DNA of 64,000 nucleotides, from NCBI RefSeq assembly GCF_029813775.1, contig NZ_JARVKW010000003.1, positions 124,001 to 188,000 on the forward strand. Direction: 5' to 3'. Both the position numbers and the translations under genes were made by a program. Source of the stretch: Streptomyces sp. DH24. GTDB lineage: Bacteria > Actinomycetota > Actinomycetes > Streptomycetales > Streptomycetaceae. Within the stretch, counting starts at the first letter, position 1. Each line of letters opens with the position of its first letter. Shown in pieces: positions 23,034 through 30,954 of this stretch. The notes beneath the pieces are model-generated. The model did not search any database, was not told where the DNA came from, and saw only the letters and a program-made list of their open reading frames with translations.

Positions 23034-24299
23034 GTGACGCGTCGGCGTGGGCGGTCCGGGACAGGCGGAAGACGAGCAAGGGGCGGAAGCTGCGGATCGG
23101 TCCTGGCGGTTCTCGCGGCGCTCGGCGCACTGGTCGGCACGGGCCTGGCGGGTGCCGCACCGGCCGGCGCCGCACCGGGCGGGACCGCCGTATCCGCCGG
23201 TGTCGGATACGAGGAGTTCGACATCCCGGCGTCCCACGGCACGACGCACGCGCACGTGCTGCGCGTCGACCTGGACGATCCGCGCGTCCGGGTCGGCCTG
23301 CTGCACCCGGGCGCGGTCGCCTCGCGTGCGCCCGTCTCCGTCATGGCGGACGCCCGGGGCGCCGTCGGCGGTGTCAACGGCGACTTCTTCAACATCTCCG
23401 AGACGCAGCACCCGGGTGTCGAGGCGACCGGCGCGAGCGTGGGGCCGGTGATCGCGAGCGGGCGCGCGTGGAAGGCGGCGGTGCCGAACGGGCAGCGGTT
23501 CGGTCCGGCGCTGCCGCCCGGCACCACCACGGAGGACGTGATCGGCGTGGGCGTGGACGGCAGGGCCCGCCTGGACCGGCTGGCGCTCGACGGGTCGGTG
23601 CACACCCGCGAAGGGCGGCTGCCCCTCGAGGGCCTCAACCAGTACGCCCTGCCGGAGGGTTCGGTCGGCGCGTTCACCGCCGAGTGGGGCAGCGCGTCCC
23701 GGGTGCGCGCCACCTGCGGCACGGACACGGACCGGGCGGCGCCGTGCAGCACCGACACGTACGAGGTGACCGTCCGGGACGGCCGGGTCGTGTCGGCCGC
23801 CGGCACCCCGGGCAGCGGTCCCGTCGCGCCCGGGACCACCGTGCTCGTCGGACGGGAGGCGGGCGCGCGGCAGTTGCGCGAGCTGTCCGCCGGGGAACCG
23901 GTCACGGTGCGGCACCGGCTGGTGGCGGCCGCGTCCCGGGTTCCGTACCGCTTCGCGCTCGGCGGCTGTCCGGTGCTGGTGGGCGGGCAGCCGCTCGCGG
24001 GGCTCGACGCCCGGACGTCGGCGGTGCGCACCGCCGTCGGCATCGCGGACGGCGGGCGGCACCTGCTGCTGCTCGCGGTGGACGGGGCGCCCGCGTACCG
24101 CAGCGGCCTGACCGTCGCCGAAGTCGCCGACACCATGCGGCGCCTGGGCGCGGACGACGCGTTCAGCCTGGACGGCGGTGGCTCGACCACGCTGGTCGCC
24201 CGGGAGCCGGGCGCGGCCGGCGTCTCGGTGCGCAACCATCCGAGCGGCGGCGCGGAACGCCCGGTCCCCAACGGCATCGGGGTCTTCTCGGCGCCCTGA
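23034..24299 (+). CDS. Secreted phosphodiester glycosidase family protein
   Basis: A 421-residue exported protein of the phosphodiester glycosidase (NAGPA/DUF2233) family. A basic N-terminus and hydrophobic segment (about 20-40) end near AGAAPG. Family motifs are GVNGDFFNIS, FALGGCPVLVGG, RTAVGIADGGRHLLLLAVDG and, near the C-terminus, FSLDGGGSTTLVAR. Members remove sugar caps from phosphodiesters or act on cell-envelope polymers. GTG 23034 follows AGGGGG by 5 nt, a better start than the upstream TTG. The ligand is unknown. Confidence 0.85.
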   Translation: MTRRRGRSGTGGRRARGGSCGSVLAVLAALGALVGTGLAGAAPAGAAPGGTAVSAGVGYEEFDIPASHGTTHAHVLRVDLDDPRVRVGLLHPGAVASRAPVSVMADARGAVGGVNGDFFNISETQHPGVEATGASVGPVIASGRAWKAAVPNGQRFGPALPPGTTTEDVIGVGVDGRARLDRLALDGSVHTREGRLPLEGLNQYALPEGSVGAFTAEWGSASRVRATCGTDTDRAAPCSTDTYEVTVRDGRVVSAAGTPGSGPVAPGTTVLVGREAGARQLRELSAGEPVTVRHRLVAAASRVPYRFALGGCPVLVGGQPLAGLDARTSAVRTAVGIADGGRHLLLLAVDGAPAYRSGLTVAEVADTMRRLGADDAFSLDGGGSTTLVAREPGAAGVSVRNHPSGGAERPVPNGIGVFSAP

Positions 24300-24305
24300 C
24301 GTCAG

Positions 24306-24325
24306 CGCCCGTCCGGGGCGGGCTT
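24306..24325. terminator. Weak hairpin between convergent genes
   Basis: GCCCG and CGGGC pair across a 7-nt loop (24307-24323), with TT after it, in the 25-nt gap between the glycosidase stop and the small membrane protein stop. It is a short stem, so the call is tentative. Confidence 0.35.
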
Positions 24326-24519
24326 CACGGTCTCAGGCTGCTGACGATGTCGGCGGTGGCCGTGAGGCCCTCGTGGATGGTGGGGGCGATGCTCGTGCTG
24401 GCCAGGTAGAAGCCGAGCAGCAGGCACACCAACGCGTGGGAGAGCTTCAGTCCCCCGCTGCGCAGGAAGATCACCGCCAGGATCAGCAGCAACAGCACCA
24501 CAGAGATGGACACGGCCAT
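24325..24519 (-). CDS. Small two-helix membrane protein
   Basis: A 64-residue protein with one strongly hydrophobic helix at the N-terminus (SVVLLLLILAVIFL) and a second in the middle (HALVCLLLGFYLAST). It resembles small conserved streptomycete membrane proteins, but I do not know a function. AAAAGG lies 7 nt before the ATG. It starts away from the GDPD gene, which runs in the same direction upstream, with 102 nt between them. Confidence 0.7.
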   Translation of the reverse strand: MAVSISVVLLLLILAVIFLRSGGLKLSHALVCLLLGFYLASTSIAPTIHEGLTATADIVSSLRP

Positions 24520-24621
24520 CGCGAACCTTTTCCGCCACGTCCGCTTCGCGGCGTTCGGCCGTAAGTGTGGCGTAGCGGAGGGTTCGTCCGTGCGGCTGAC
24601 CTGTCCTCCGAACGTGTGGTG

Positions 24622-25485
24622 TTACGCCCGGTCGTGTGCGTCGAGGAACGCTTCCAGGCCCTCAAGGTCGTCGGTGTTGAGGTGGTCGACGTCCGCGGCG
24701 ACGAGTTCCGTCCACAGCGCGTCCCGTTCGGGGCCGGGCGTGTCGGGGGTCGCCCAGAACCGCACCCGCTGCCCGCGGGCGTGTGCCGCCTGGACGATGC
24801 CGTGCAGCTTCTGCCGTTCGACGGCCGGGAAGGCACCGGTGCCCCGCCAGGTGAAGTGGTTGGTCCAGTTGTCGCTGATGAGCGGGATGAACGAGGCGGG
24901 CGCGGAACCGCCGAGGTCGGCGAGCCGGCCGTCGTAGAAGGCGCGGCGCGAGGTCTGGGCCGCCATGGGGACGCGGGCGGCGCGGTCGCCGGAGATCACG
25001 GCGGTGACCGGGCCGGGGAACACCCGGCCGTGGGCGTAGGTCGTGAACAGGTGCTTGTAGCGGGCGAGGTGCCGGTCGAGTTCGAGGTAGGTCGACGCGC
25101 CCTCGGTCTTGATGTCGATGAGCAGTTGGAGCGGCTCGCGGTGGCCGCGGTACACGGACCCGTGGTGGGCGCGGACGCGGGCGGCGAGCGGGTCGAGGTA
25201 GAGGGACTCCAGCGTGCGGGCCGGGTCGAGGTCCTCGGGGTCGTGCGCGACGAGGAGTTGGCCGCCGACGAGGTAGATGTCGGCCTCGACGCTGGTGAAG
25301 CGGTGGTCGAGGGCGTCGAGGAGGGGGCGCGGGTGCTCGTAGTCGTTGTGGGCGTGGGCGCGCCGCAACGGGCGCGGGCCGTGCCGGTTGTCGCCCGCGA
25401 CCGCGCGGGTCGCGGGCAGGGCGACCGCGCCCGTGAGGGCGGCGCCGAGGGTGGTGAGAGCTCTGCGACGGGTGGTGAGGGCCAT
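24622..25485 (-). CDS. Secreted GDPD/PI-PLC-like phosphodiesterase
   Basis: A 287-residue exported protein. TTRRRALTTLGAA at the N-terminus has the look of a Tat signal. The mature part starts with RAHAHNDYEH, and VEADIYLVGGQLLVAHDPED carries the Glu, Asp and His expected of the metal-dependent glycerophosphodiester phosphodiesterase/PI-PLC-like TIM barrel. LLIDIKTEG and VRFWATPDTP are further barrel strands. It probably acts on phospholipid head groups outside the membrane; substrate not determined. GGAGG precedes the ATG. Confidence 0.82.
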   Translation of the reverse strand: MALTTRRRALTTLGAALTGAVALPATRAVAGDNRHGPRPLRRAHAHNDYEHPRPLLDALDHRFTSVEADIYLVGGQLLVAHDPEDLDPARTLESLYLDPLAARVRAHHGSVYRGHREPLQLLIDIKTEGASTYLELDRHLARYKHLFTTYAHGRVFPGPVTAVISGDRAARVPMAAQTSRRAFYDGRLADLGGSAPASFIPLISDNWTNHFTWRGTGAFPAVERQKLHGIVQAAHARGQRVRFWATPDTPGPERDALWTELVAADVDHLNTDDLEGLEAFLDAHDRA

Positions 25486-25614
25486 GCGCTGCCTCCTGGT
25501 CGTGCCGTACGGAACCTCTGCGAGTATGAGGTTCGGCGGTGACCAAGCAGCAGTACCGGGACGGGAGTTGGCCCGACGTCCGCCGGGCGTTCACTTCGCC
25601 GGAGCAGGGCGCAC

Positions 25615-25648
25615 GGGAAAGCCCGCCCCAGGTGGGGCGGGCTTTCCC
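25615..25648. terminator. Strong terminator of the acyl-CoA dehydrogenase operon
   Basis: GGGAAAGCCCGCCCC pairs perfectly with GGGGCGGGCTTTCCC across AGGT (15-bp stem). It lies 22 nt after the stop of the minus-strand operon at 25670-28901. Confidence 0.88.
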
Positions 25649-25669
25649 CGGCCGTCGGCCAGGTGTACG

Positions 25670-26761
25670 TCAGGGAGCTGGGAGGTCGGCCAGTTCCGCC
25701 AGTGCCTCGCGGTGGGCGCCGGGTGTGCCGTGGGCGATCGAGTCGGCCTTGGCACGCTTCAGGTAGAGGTGGGCCGGATGCTCCCACGTCATGCCGATGC
25801 CGCCGTGCAGTTGCACCGCCTCCTCGGCGGCGCGGACGGCGACCGGTGCCGCGTAGGCCTGCGCGACGGCGACCGCGACCTCGGTGTCCTCGCCGGTGGA
25901 CAGCGCGTCGGCGGCGCCCCGGGCGGCGGCCCGCAGGCTGACGACCTCCAGCCAGAGCTGGGCGAGCCGGTGCTTGAGCGCCTGGAAGCCGCCGACGGGC
26001 CGGTTGAACTGCTTGCGTTCCTTCAGATAGCGCACCGTCTCGGTCAGCGCCCAGTCGGCGACGCCGAGTTGCTCGGAGGCGAGCAGCCCGGCCCCGGCGC
26101 GCAGGGCCCGGCGCACGGCGGGTCCGGCGTCGCCGAGCCGGCGGCCCGGGGCGCCGTCGAGCGTGACGGTGGCGACGGGGCGGGTCAGGTCCAGGGACGC
26201 CTGCGGCGTGACGGTGACGGCGTCGGACTCCACCGCGTACAGGCCGCCGTCGTCGGCGGGCACCAGCAGTACGTCCGCGACGGCCGCGTCCGCGATGCCG
26301 GTCAACTCGCCGTGCAGCGTGCCGTTCTCCACCCGTGCGGTCCCGAAGGCGCCGCCCGGGGCGACGTGCAGGCCGACGGCGAGGGCGCCGATGCGCCGCC
26401 CGGACGCGAGCTCGCCGAGCAGGTCGGCGGCGTCGGTCGCCAGCAGCGCCTCGGTGGCGACGACGGCGCTCGTGAGGTAGGGCACGGGGGCGACGGCGCG
26501 GCCCAGTTCCTCCAGGACGACGGCGGCCTCGCGGTGGGTCGCGCCCTGACCGCCCAGGTCCTCGGGCACCAGCAGTCCGGCGAGGCCCATGCCGTCGGTG
26601 AGGGACTTCCACAGCGCGAGGTCGTGCGGGGCGTCCGACTCGATGCGCGCGATGACGCCGGCCGGGTCGCAGTGGTCGGTGAGCAGGTCGCGGACGGCGG
26701 CGCGGAGGGCCTCTTCCTCCTCCGAGTACAGCAGGTCGGGCTGTGTGCTCGTGGTGCTCAT
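25670..26761 (-). CDS. Acyl-CoA dehydrogenase, small-type subunit
   Basis: A 363-residue flavoprotein of the acyl-CoA dehydrogenase superfamily. The N-terminal helical domain is clear (LLVPEDLGGQGATHREAAVVLEELG), the middle beta domain is divergent, and the C-terminal helical domain has YLKERKQFNRPVGGFQALKHRLAQ and EEAVQLHGGIGMTWEHPAHLYLKRA. Its ATG overlaps the stop of a second dehydrogenase gene (ATGA). Such pairs often form heteromeric dehydrogenases for unusual acyl-CoA thioesters (steroid side chains, branched acids). The catalytic base was not located, so it may be the partner rather than the active chain. Confidence 0.88.
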   Translation of the reverse strand: MSTTSTQPDLLYSEEEEALRAAVRDLLTDHCDPAGVIARIESDAPHDLALWKSLTDGMGLAGLLVPEDLGGQGATHREAAVVLEELGRAVAPVPYLTSAVVATEALLATDAADLLGELASGRRIGALAVGLHVAPGGAFGTARVENGTLHGELTGIADAAVADVLLVPADDGGLYAVESDAVTVTPQASLDLTRPVATVTLDGAPGRRLGDAGPAVRRALRAGAGLLASEQLGVADWALTETVRYLKERKQFNRPVGGFQALKHRLAQLWLEVVSLRAAARGAADALSTGEDTEVAVAVAQAYAAPVAVRAAEEAVQLHGGIGMTWEHPAHLYLKRAKADSIAHGTPGAHREALAELADLPAP

Positions 26762-27939
26762 CGGGCGAGGTCCTTCCAGGCGACGTCCTTGTCGGTGCGC
26801 GGCTCGCCGGGCAGGCCGAGGACGCGCTCGGCGACGATGTTCAGCAGGATCTCGCTGGTCCCGCCCTCGATGCTGTTGCCCTTGGCGCGCAGGTAGCGGT
26901 AGCCGGCGTCGCGACCGGTGAAGTCGACCAGCTCGGGGCGGCGCATGGTCCAGTCGTCGTACAACAGGCCCTCCTCGCCGCGCAGTTCGACCTCCAGGCC
27001 GCTGATCTCCTGGTTGAGGCGGGCGAAGGCGAGCTTCATGCCGGCGCCCTCGGGGCCGGGCTGGCCCACGGCGAGCTGCTGGCGCAGGCGTTCGCCGGTG
27101 AGGCGGACGACCTCGGCGTCGACCCACAGCTTCAGCAGCCGCTGGTGCAGGTCGTGGGTGCGCAGCGCGGGGCGCTCCCGCCAGGTCTTCGCGACCGGGC
27201 CGACCATGCCGCCCTCGCGGGGCAGCCGCATGCCGCCGATGGCGACGCGTTCGTTGTTCAGCGTGGTCTGCGCGACCCGCCAGCCGTCGCCGACCTCGCC
27301 GAGGCGGCGGGAGTCGGGGATGCGGACGTCGGTGAGGAAGACCTCGTTGAACTCGGCCTCACCGGTGATCTGGCGCAGCGGCCGGACCTCGACGCCGGGG
27401 TCGGTCATGTCGCACACGAAGTAGGTGATGCCCCGGTGCTTGGGCACGTCCGGGTCGGTGCGGGCGATGAGGATGGCCCAGCGGGCGTTGTGCGCGCTGG
27501 ACGTCCACACCTTCTGCCCGTTGACCACCCAGGTGTCGCCCTCGCGGACGGCGCGGGTGCCGAGCGCGGCGAGGTCGGACCCGGCGCCTGGCTCGCTGAA
27601 CAGCTGGCACCACACCTCCTCGCCGGTCCACAGGGGCCGCAGGAAGGTGCGCTTCTGCTCCTCGGTGCCGTAGCGCAGGACGGTCGGCGCGGCCATGCCG
27701 AGCCCGATGCCGTTGCGGCGCGGGTCGTTGTCGGGGGCACCCGCGGCCTCCAGCTCGGCGTCCACGACGGCCTGCAGGGACCGGTCGGCGCCGAGTCCGC
27801 CGAGGCCCTCCGGGAAGTGCACCCAGGCCAGTCCGGCGTCGAAGCGGGCCCGCAGGAAGTCGAGGCGGTCGGTCCGCGCGGGCGGGTGCGCGGCCAGGAA
27901 CTCCCGGGTGCGGCGGCGCAGTTCCGCGGCGTCGGTCAT
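26758..27939 (-). CDS. Acyl-CoA dehydrogenase
   Basis: A 393-residue acyl-CoA dehydrogenase with all main landmarks: CQLFSEPGAGSDLAALGTRA (FAD and substrate contacts), WVVNGQKVWTSSAHNARWAI, and the C-terminal RAKGNSIEGGTSEILLNIVA, whose Glu is in the position used as a general base by many members. It overlaps the upstream quinone oxidoreductase gene and the downstream dehydrogenase gene by 4 nt each, so three proteins are made together. The substrate is unknown. Confidence 0.92.
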   Translation of the reverse strand: MTDAAELRRRTREFLAAHPPARTDRLDFLRARFDAGLAWVHFPEGLGGLGADRSLQAVVDAELEAAGAPDNDPRRNGIGLGMAAPTVLRYGTEEQKRTFLRPLWTGEEVWCQLFSEPGAGSDLAALGTRAVREGDTWVVNGQKVWTSSAHNARWAILIARTDPDVPKHRGITYFVCDMTDPGVEVRPLRQITGEAEFNEVFLTDVRIPDSRRLGEVGDGWRVAQTTLNNERVAIGGMRLPREGGMVGPVAKTWRERPALRTHDLHQRLLKLWVDAEVVRLTGERLRQQLAVGQPGPEGAGMKLAFARLNQEISGLEVELRGEEGLLYDDWTMRRPELVDFTGRDAGYRYLRAKGNSIEGGTSEILLNIVAERVLGLPGEPRTDKDVAWKDLAR

Positions 27940-28901
27940 GCTGCCTCCTCCGTGACGACGGCGATCCGGCCGGTGGTGAGGCCGTCGGCGACCTTCTGCA
28001 CGGCGGCCGCGGCGCCGTCCAGTCCCACCCGCTCGCTGACCAGCGGCTTGATCGCGCCCCGCGCGGCCAGCTCGGTGAGCTGCTCGTGGCAGTGCTGGAC
28101 CAGCTTCGGGTTTTTGGTGTTGTACAGGCCCCAGTGCAGGCCCATGATCGAGTAGTTCTTCACCAGGGCGTGGTTGAGCGCGGGGCTCGGGATGGTGCCG
28201 CTCGCGAAGCCGACGACGACGATCCGGCCCTCGAAGGCGGCGAGTTTGGCGGACTGGGCGTAGGCCTCGCCGCCGACGGGGTCGTAGATCACGTCCGCGC
28301 CCCGGCCGCCGGTGGCCTCCTTGACGGCGGCGACGACGTCCTCGCCGCGCCGGTCGACGACCACGTCGCAGCCCAGTTCGCGGGCCACGGCCGCCTTGTC
28401 GGCGCCGCCGACGACCCCGACGACCGTCGCGCCGGCCGCCTTGCCGAGCTGCACGGCGGCGCTGCCGACCCCTCCGGCGGCGGCGTGGACCAGCAGCGTC
28501 TCGCCGGCCTCCAGACCGGCCCGGCGGTGCAGTCCGAACCAGCCCGTCTGGTAGCCGATGTGCAGGGCCGCGGCCTCGGCGTCGTCCAGGGCGTCCGGCG
28601 CGGGCAGCAGGGCGGCGGCGTCCGCGACGGCGTACTCGGCGAAGCCGCCGTGCGGCAGCACGGGGTTGGCGATCACCCGGCGCCCGTCCTCGGTCTCGCC
28701 GCAGATCTCCACGCCGGGCGTGAACGGCAGCGGGGGCCTGACCTGGTAGTGGCCCCGGCACATCAGCGCGTCCGGGAAGTTGATGTTGGCGGCGCGCACC
28801 CTGAGCAGGACCTGGCCGTCGCCCGGTGTCGGCGGCGCCACGTCCGTCAGGCGCATCACCTCGCCCGGCTCGCCGTTCTCGTGCACTTGCCATGCCTGCA
28901 T
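27936..28901 (-). CDS. NADPH:quinone oxidoreductase, MDR family
   Basis: A 321-residue zinc-free medium-chain dehydrogenase/reductase of the quinone oxidoreductase type. INFPDALMCRGHYQ and LPFTPGVEICGE are in the catalytic domain, and LVHAAAGGVGSAAVQLGKAAGATVVG is the NADP-binding Rossmann motif. No structural zinc cysteines are present. GGAGG lies 7 nt before ATG 28901. First gene of an operon with two acyl-CoA dehydrogenases; it might reduce an enoyl-CoA or quinone as part of that pathway, which is inference. Confidence 0.9.
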   Translation of the reverse strand: MQAWQVHENGEPGEVMRLTDVAPPTPGDGQVLLRVRAANINFPDALMCRGHYQVRPPLPFTPGVEICGETEDGRRVIANPVLPHGGFAEYAVADAAALLPAPDALDDAEAAALHIGYQTGWFGLHRRAGLEAGETLLVHAAAGGVGSAAVQLGKAAGATVVGVVGGADKAAVARELGCDVVVDRRGEDVVAAVKEATGGRGADVIYDPVGGEAYAQSAKLAAFEGRIVVVGFASGTIPSPALNHALVKNYSIMGLHWGLYNTKNPKLVQHCHEQLTELAARGAIKPLVSERVGLDGAAAAVQKVADGLTTGRIAVVTEEAA

Positions 28902-28944
28902 GCGGGGCCTCCACGTCGACTGCGTCGTCCGACCGGTCCACCGC

Positions 28945-28974
28945 ATACTAAGCGGTCGCTTGCCGATCAGGGAA
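28945..28974 (-). promoter_or_regulatory. Operon promoter with overlapping operator
   Basis: On the minus strand TTCCCT (28974-28969) and TAGTAT (28950-28945) are 18 nt apart, in front of the quinone oxidoreductase gene. The inverted repeat AAGCGGTCGCTT (28950-28961) overlaps the -10 box. The repeat resembles operators of TetR-type regulators of acyl-CoA genes. Confidence 0.55.
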
Positions 28975-29015
28975 CAGTCGGGCGCGTCACGGCCCCGGCG
29001 GGGCAGCGCCACGGG

Positions 29016-29594
29016 TCACGACCGCTTGGGCCTCGCCCGTACGTGCATCCGCTCGCCCTGCGGGCCGAAGAGGCTGAGGAACTCCACCGGCCCCTCCCCC
29101 GTCGACCCGAACCAGTGCGGCACGCGCGTGTCGAACTCGGCGGCCTCCCCGGCCGTGAGCACCACGTCGTGCTCGCCGAGCACCAGCCGGAGCTTCCCCG
29201 ACAGGACGTACATCCACTCGTAGCCCTCGTGGGTGCGGGGGTCCGGTTCGGCGCGGCGTGCCGGTTCGAGCACCTTGTACGCCTGGAGTCCGCCGGGCTG
29301 GCGGGTCAGCGGCCAGTGGGTGCGGCCGTGCCGCACGATGGGCTCGGACCGCACGCGCGGATCGCCGACCGGCGGGGCGCCGACCAGTTCGTCCAGCGGC
29401 ACCTGGTGGGCCTGCGCGATCGGCAGCAGCAGTTCGAGGCTGGGCTTGCGCAGCCCGGACTCCAGCCGCGAGAGCGTGCTCACCGAGATGCCGGTCGCCT
29501 CGGACAGCCCGGCGAGCGTGGCGCCGCGCTCCTTGCGGACGCGGCGCAGCCGGGGTCCGACGCCCGCGAGGACCTCTTCCGTTTCGTCAGTCAT
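29016..29594 (-). CDS. XRE-family regulator with cupin domain
   Basis: A 192-residue regulator. Residues 12-67 hold an XRE helix-turn-helix (RLRRVRKERGATLAGLSEAT, then GISVSTLSRLESG). Residues 110-185 form a cupin (HEGYEWMYVLSGKLRLVLGE, then GEAAEFDTRVPHWFGS), a small-molecule-binding barrel. The promoter on the same strand puts the transcription start at or next to the ATG, so translation is probably leaderless; there is no ribosome site. It is divergent from a thioredoxin-reductase-like gene 77 nt away, which it may control. Confidence 0.92.
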   Translation of the reverse strand: MTDETEEVLAGVGPRLRRVRKERGATLAGLSEATGISVSTLSRLESGLRKPSLELLLPIAQAHQVPLDELVGAPPVGDPRVRSEPIVRHGRTHWPLTRQPGGLQAYKVLEPARRAEPDPRTHEGYEWMYVLSGKLRLVLGEHDVVLTAGEAAEFDTRVPHWFGSTGEGPVEFLSLFGPQGERMHVRARPKRS

Positions 29595-29600
29595 CCGGCC

Positions 29601-29629
29601 ATTGCAGTTTCAGCAAACGCATTTGTCAA
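29601..29629 (-). promoter_or_regulatory. Promoter giving a leaderless XRE mRNA
   Basis: On the minus strand a perfect TTGACA (29629-29624) and TGCAAT (29606-29601) are 17 nt apart. Six bases separate the -10 box from the ATG at 29594, so the predicted start point is the A of the start codon. Confidence 0.7.
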
Positions 29630-29671
29630 TCTGCCCGTCGTGGGCGAACGTCGGAGGCGGAGGTGGTCACC

Positions 29672-30619
29672 ATGACCGAGAAGCTGGACGTGTACGACCT
29701 GTACGACGCGGTCGTCGTCGGGGGCGGCGCGGCGGGGCTGTCCGCCGCGCTGGTGCTGGGCCGGGCCCGGATGCGGGCGCTGGTCGTCGACGCGGGCGAG
29801 CCGCGGAACGCGCCCTCGGCGCACATGCAGGGGTATCTGTCGCGGGACGGCATGTCGCCCGCCGAGTTCCTCGCCGTCGGCCGGGAGGAGATCTCCCGGT
29901 ACGGGGTGGAGCTCGTCCGGGACCGGGCCGTGGAGGTCACCGGCGGCGAGCACTTCGCCGTGTCGCTCGCCTCGGGCCGGACGGTGCGCGCCCGGCGGCT
30001 GGTGGTGAGCACCGGTCTGAAGGACGAACTGCCCGCGGTCCCCGGCGTCGCCGAGCGGTTCGGCCGGGACGTGCTGCACTGCCCGTTCTGCCACGGCTGG
30101 GAAGTGCGCGACGAGGCGTTCGGCGTGCTGGCCACGAGCGTGGCGAGCGTGCACCAGGCGCTGATCGTGTCCCAGTGGTCGAAGGACGTGACGTTCTTCC
30201 TGCACACGGTCGCCGAGGAGGAGCTGTCCGACCAGGACCTGCGCCGCCTCGCCGCGGCCGGGGTGAAGGTCGTGCCGGGCGACGTCGGGGGTCTGGTGGT
30301 CGAGGACGACCGGCTCACCGGGGTGCGGCTCGCGGACGGCACGACGCACGCCCGCTCCGTGGTGTTCGTCGCGCCGCGGGCCGTGCCGCAGACCGGGCTC
30401 CTGGAGCAGCTGGGCGCGGAGCTGCACGAGACCCCGTTCGGCGCGTACCCGGTGGTCGACCAGACCGGCCTGACCACGGTGCCCGGGGTGTGGGCGGCCG
30501 GCAACGCGATCGGCTTCGCCGAACAGGTCGTCCACGCGGCGAGCGGCGGCTACCGCGCGGCTACCGCGATCGTCGGCGACCTGGTCATGTCGCGCCTGAA
30601 CGAGGCCGTGGGCGACTGA
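29672..30619 (+). CDS. Thioredoxin-reductase-like NAD(P)/FAD oxidoreductase
   Basis: A 315-residue flavoprotein. The FAD-binding VVVGGGAAGLSAALVLGRA is at about residues 14-32. The redox-active cysteine pair is in HCPFCHGWEV (CXXC, about residue 138). The C-terminal FAD motif VPGVWAAGNAIGFAEQVVHA replaces the usual GVFAAGD. It belongs to the thioredoxin-reductase-like family; such stand-alone members often reduce small disulphides or oxidise dithiols. GGAGG lies before the ATG at 29672. The gene is divergent from the XRE-cupin regulator. Confidence 0.88.
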   Translation: MTEKLDVYDLYDAVVVGGGAAGLSAALVLGRARMRALVVDAGEPRNAPSAHMQGYLSRDGMSPAEFLAVGREEISRYGVELVRDRAVEVTGGEHFAVSLASGRTVRARRLVVSTGLKDELPAVPGVAERFGRDVLHCPFCHGWEVRDEAFGVLATSVASVHQALIVSQWSKDVTFFLHTVAEEELSDQDLRRLAAAGVKVVPGDVGGLVVEDDRLTGVRLADGTTHARSVVFVAPRAVPQTGLLEQLGAELHETPFGAYPVVDQTGLTTVPGVWAAGNAIGFAEQVVHAASGGYRAATAIVGDLVMSRLNEAVGD

Positions 30620-30954
30620 GGCCTGCCGGTTCCCCGCCGCCCGGCCCGCCGGGCGGGTACCCGGTCGGCGACGTACGTCGGACCCCTTGGCTCGGGCCGG
30701 CCACCGGGCAACCGGCCGGGAAGCCGCGCGATCCGCCGGCCGGTGCCCGGCGGCATCCGGCGGGCCGCCGGTGGAGCCGGGTGTCGTCGTCAGGGGTCGT
30801 TCGTCAGCCGGCCTTCGCGCACTCCGAGGGCGCACAGCCCTGCGTGAGGACCCACAGGTTTTACGGCCCGACCGGCGCGCTCGGTAGCACCTGCGGGGCG
30901 TGCGGCCGGTGCCGTCCGGGTGTGGCCCCGCCCGCCTCGGTGCACCATGACTGC
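30620..30954. other. 335-nt gap before the DNA ligase gene
   Basis: No gene is supported. A GCCCGGC/GCCGGGC hairpin around 30638-30655 may end the oxidoreductase transcript. No convincing promoter or ribosome site was found in front of the ligase. Confidence 0.4.

Noticed and set aside
24996..26612. Long minus-strand frame spanning the GDPD-like and dehydrogenase genes
   Set aside because: Arg-rich shadow frame that crosses the strong terminator at 25615-25648.
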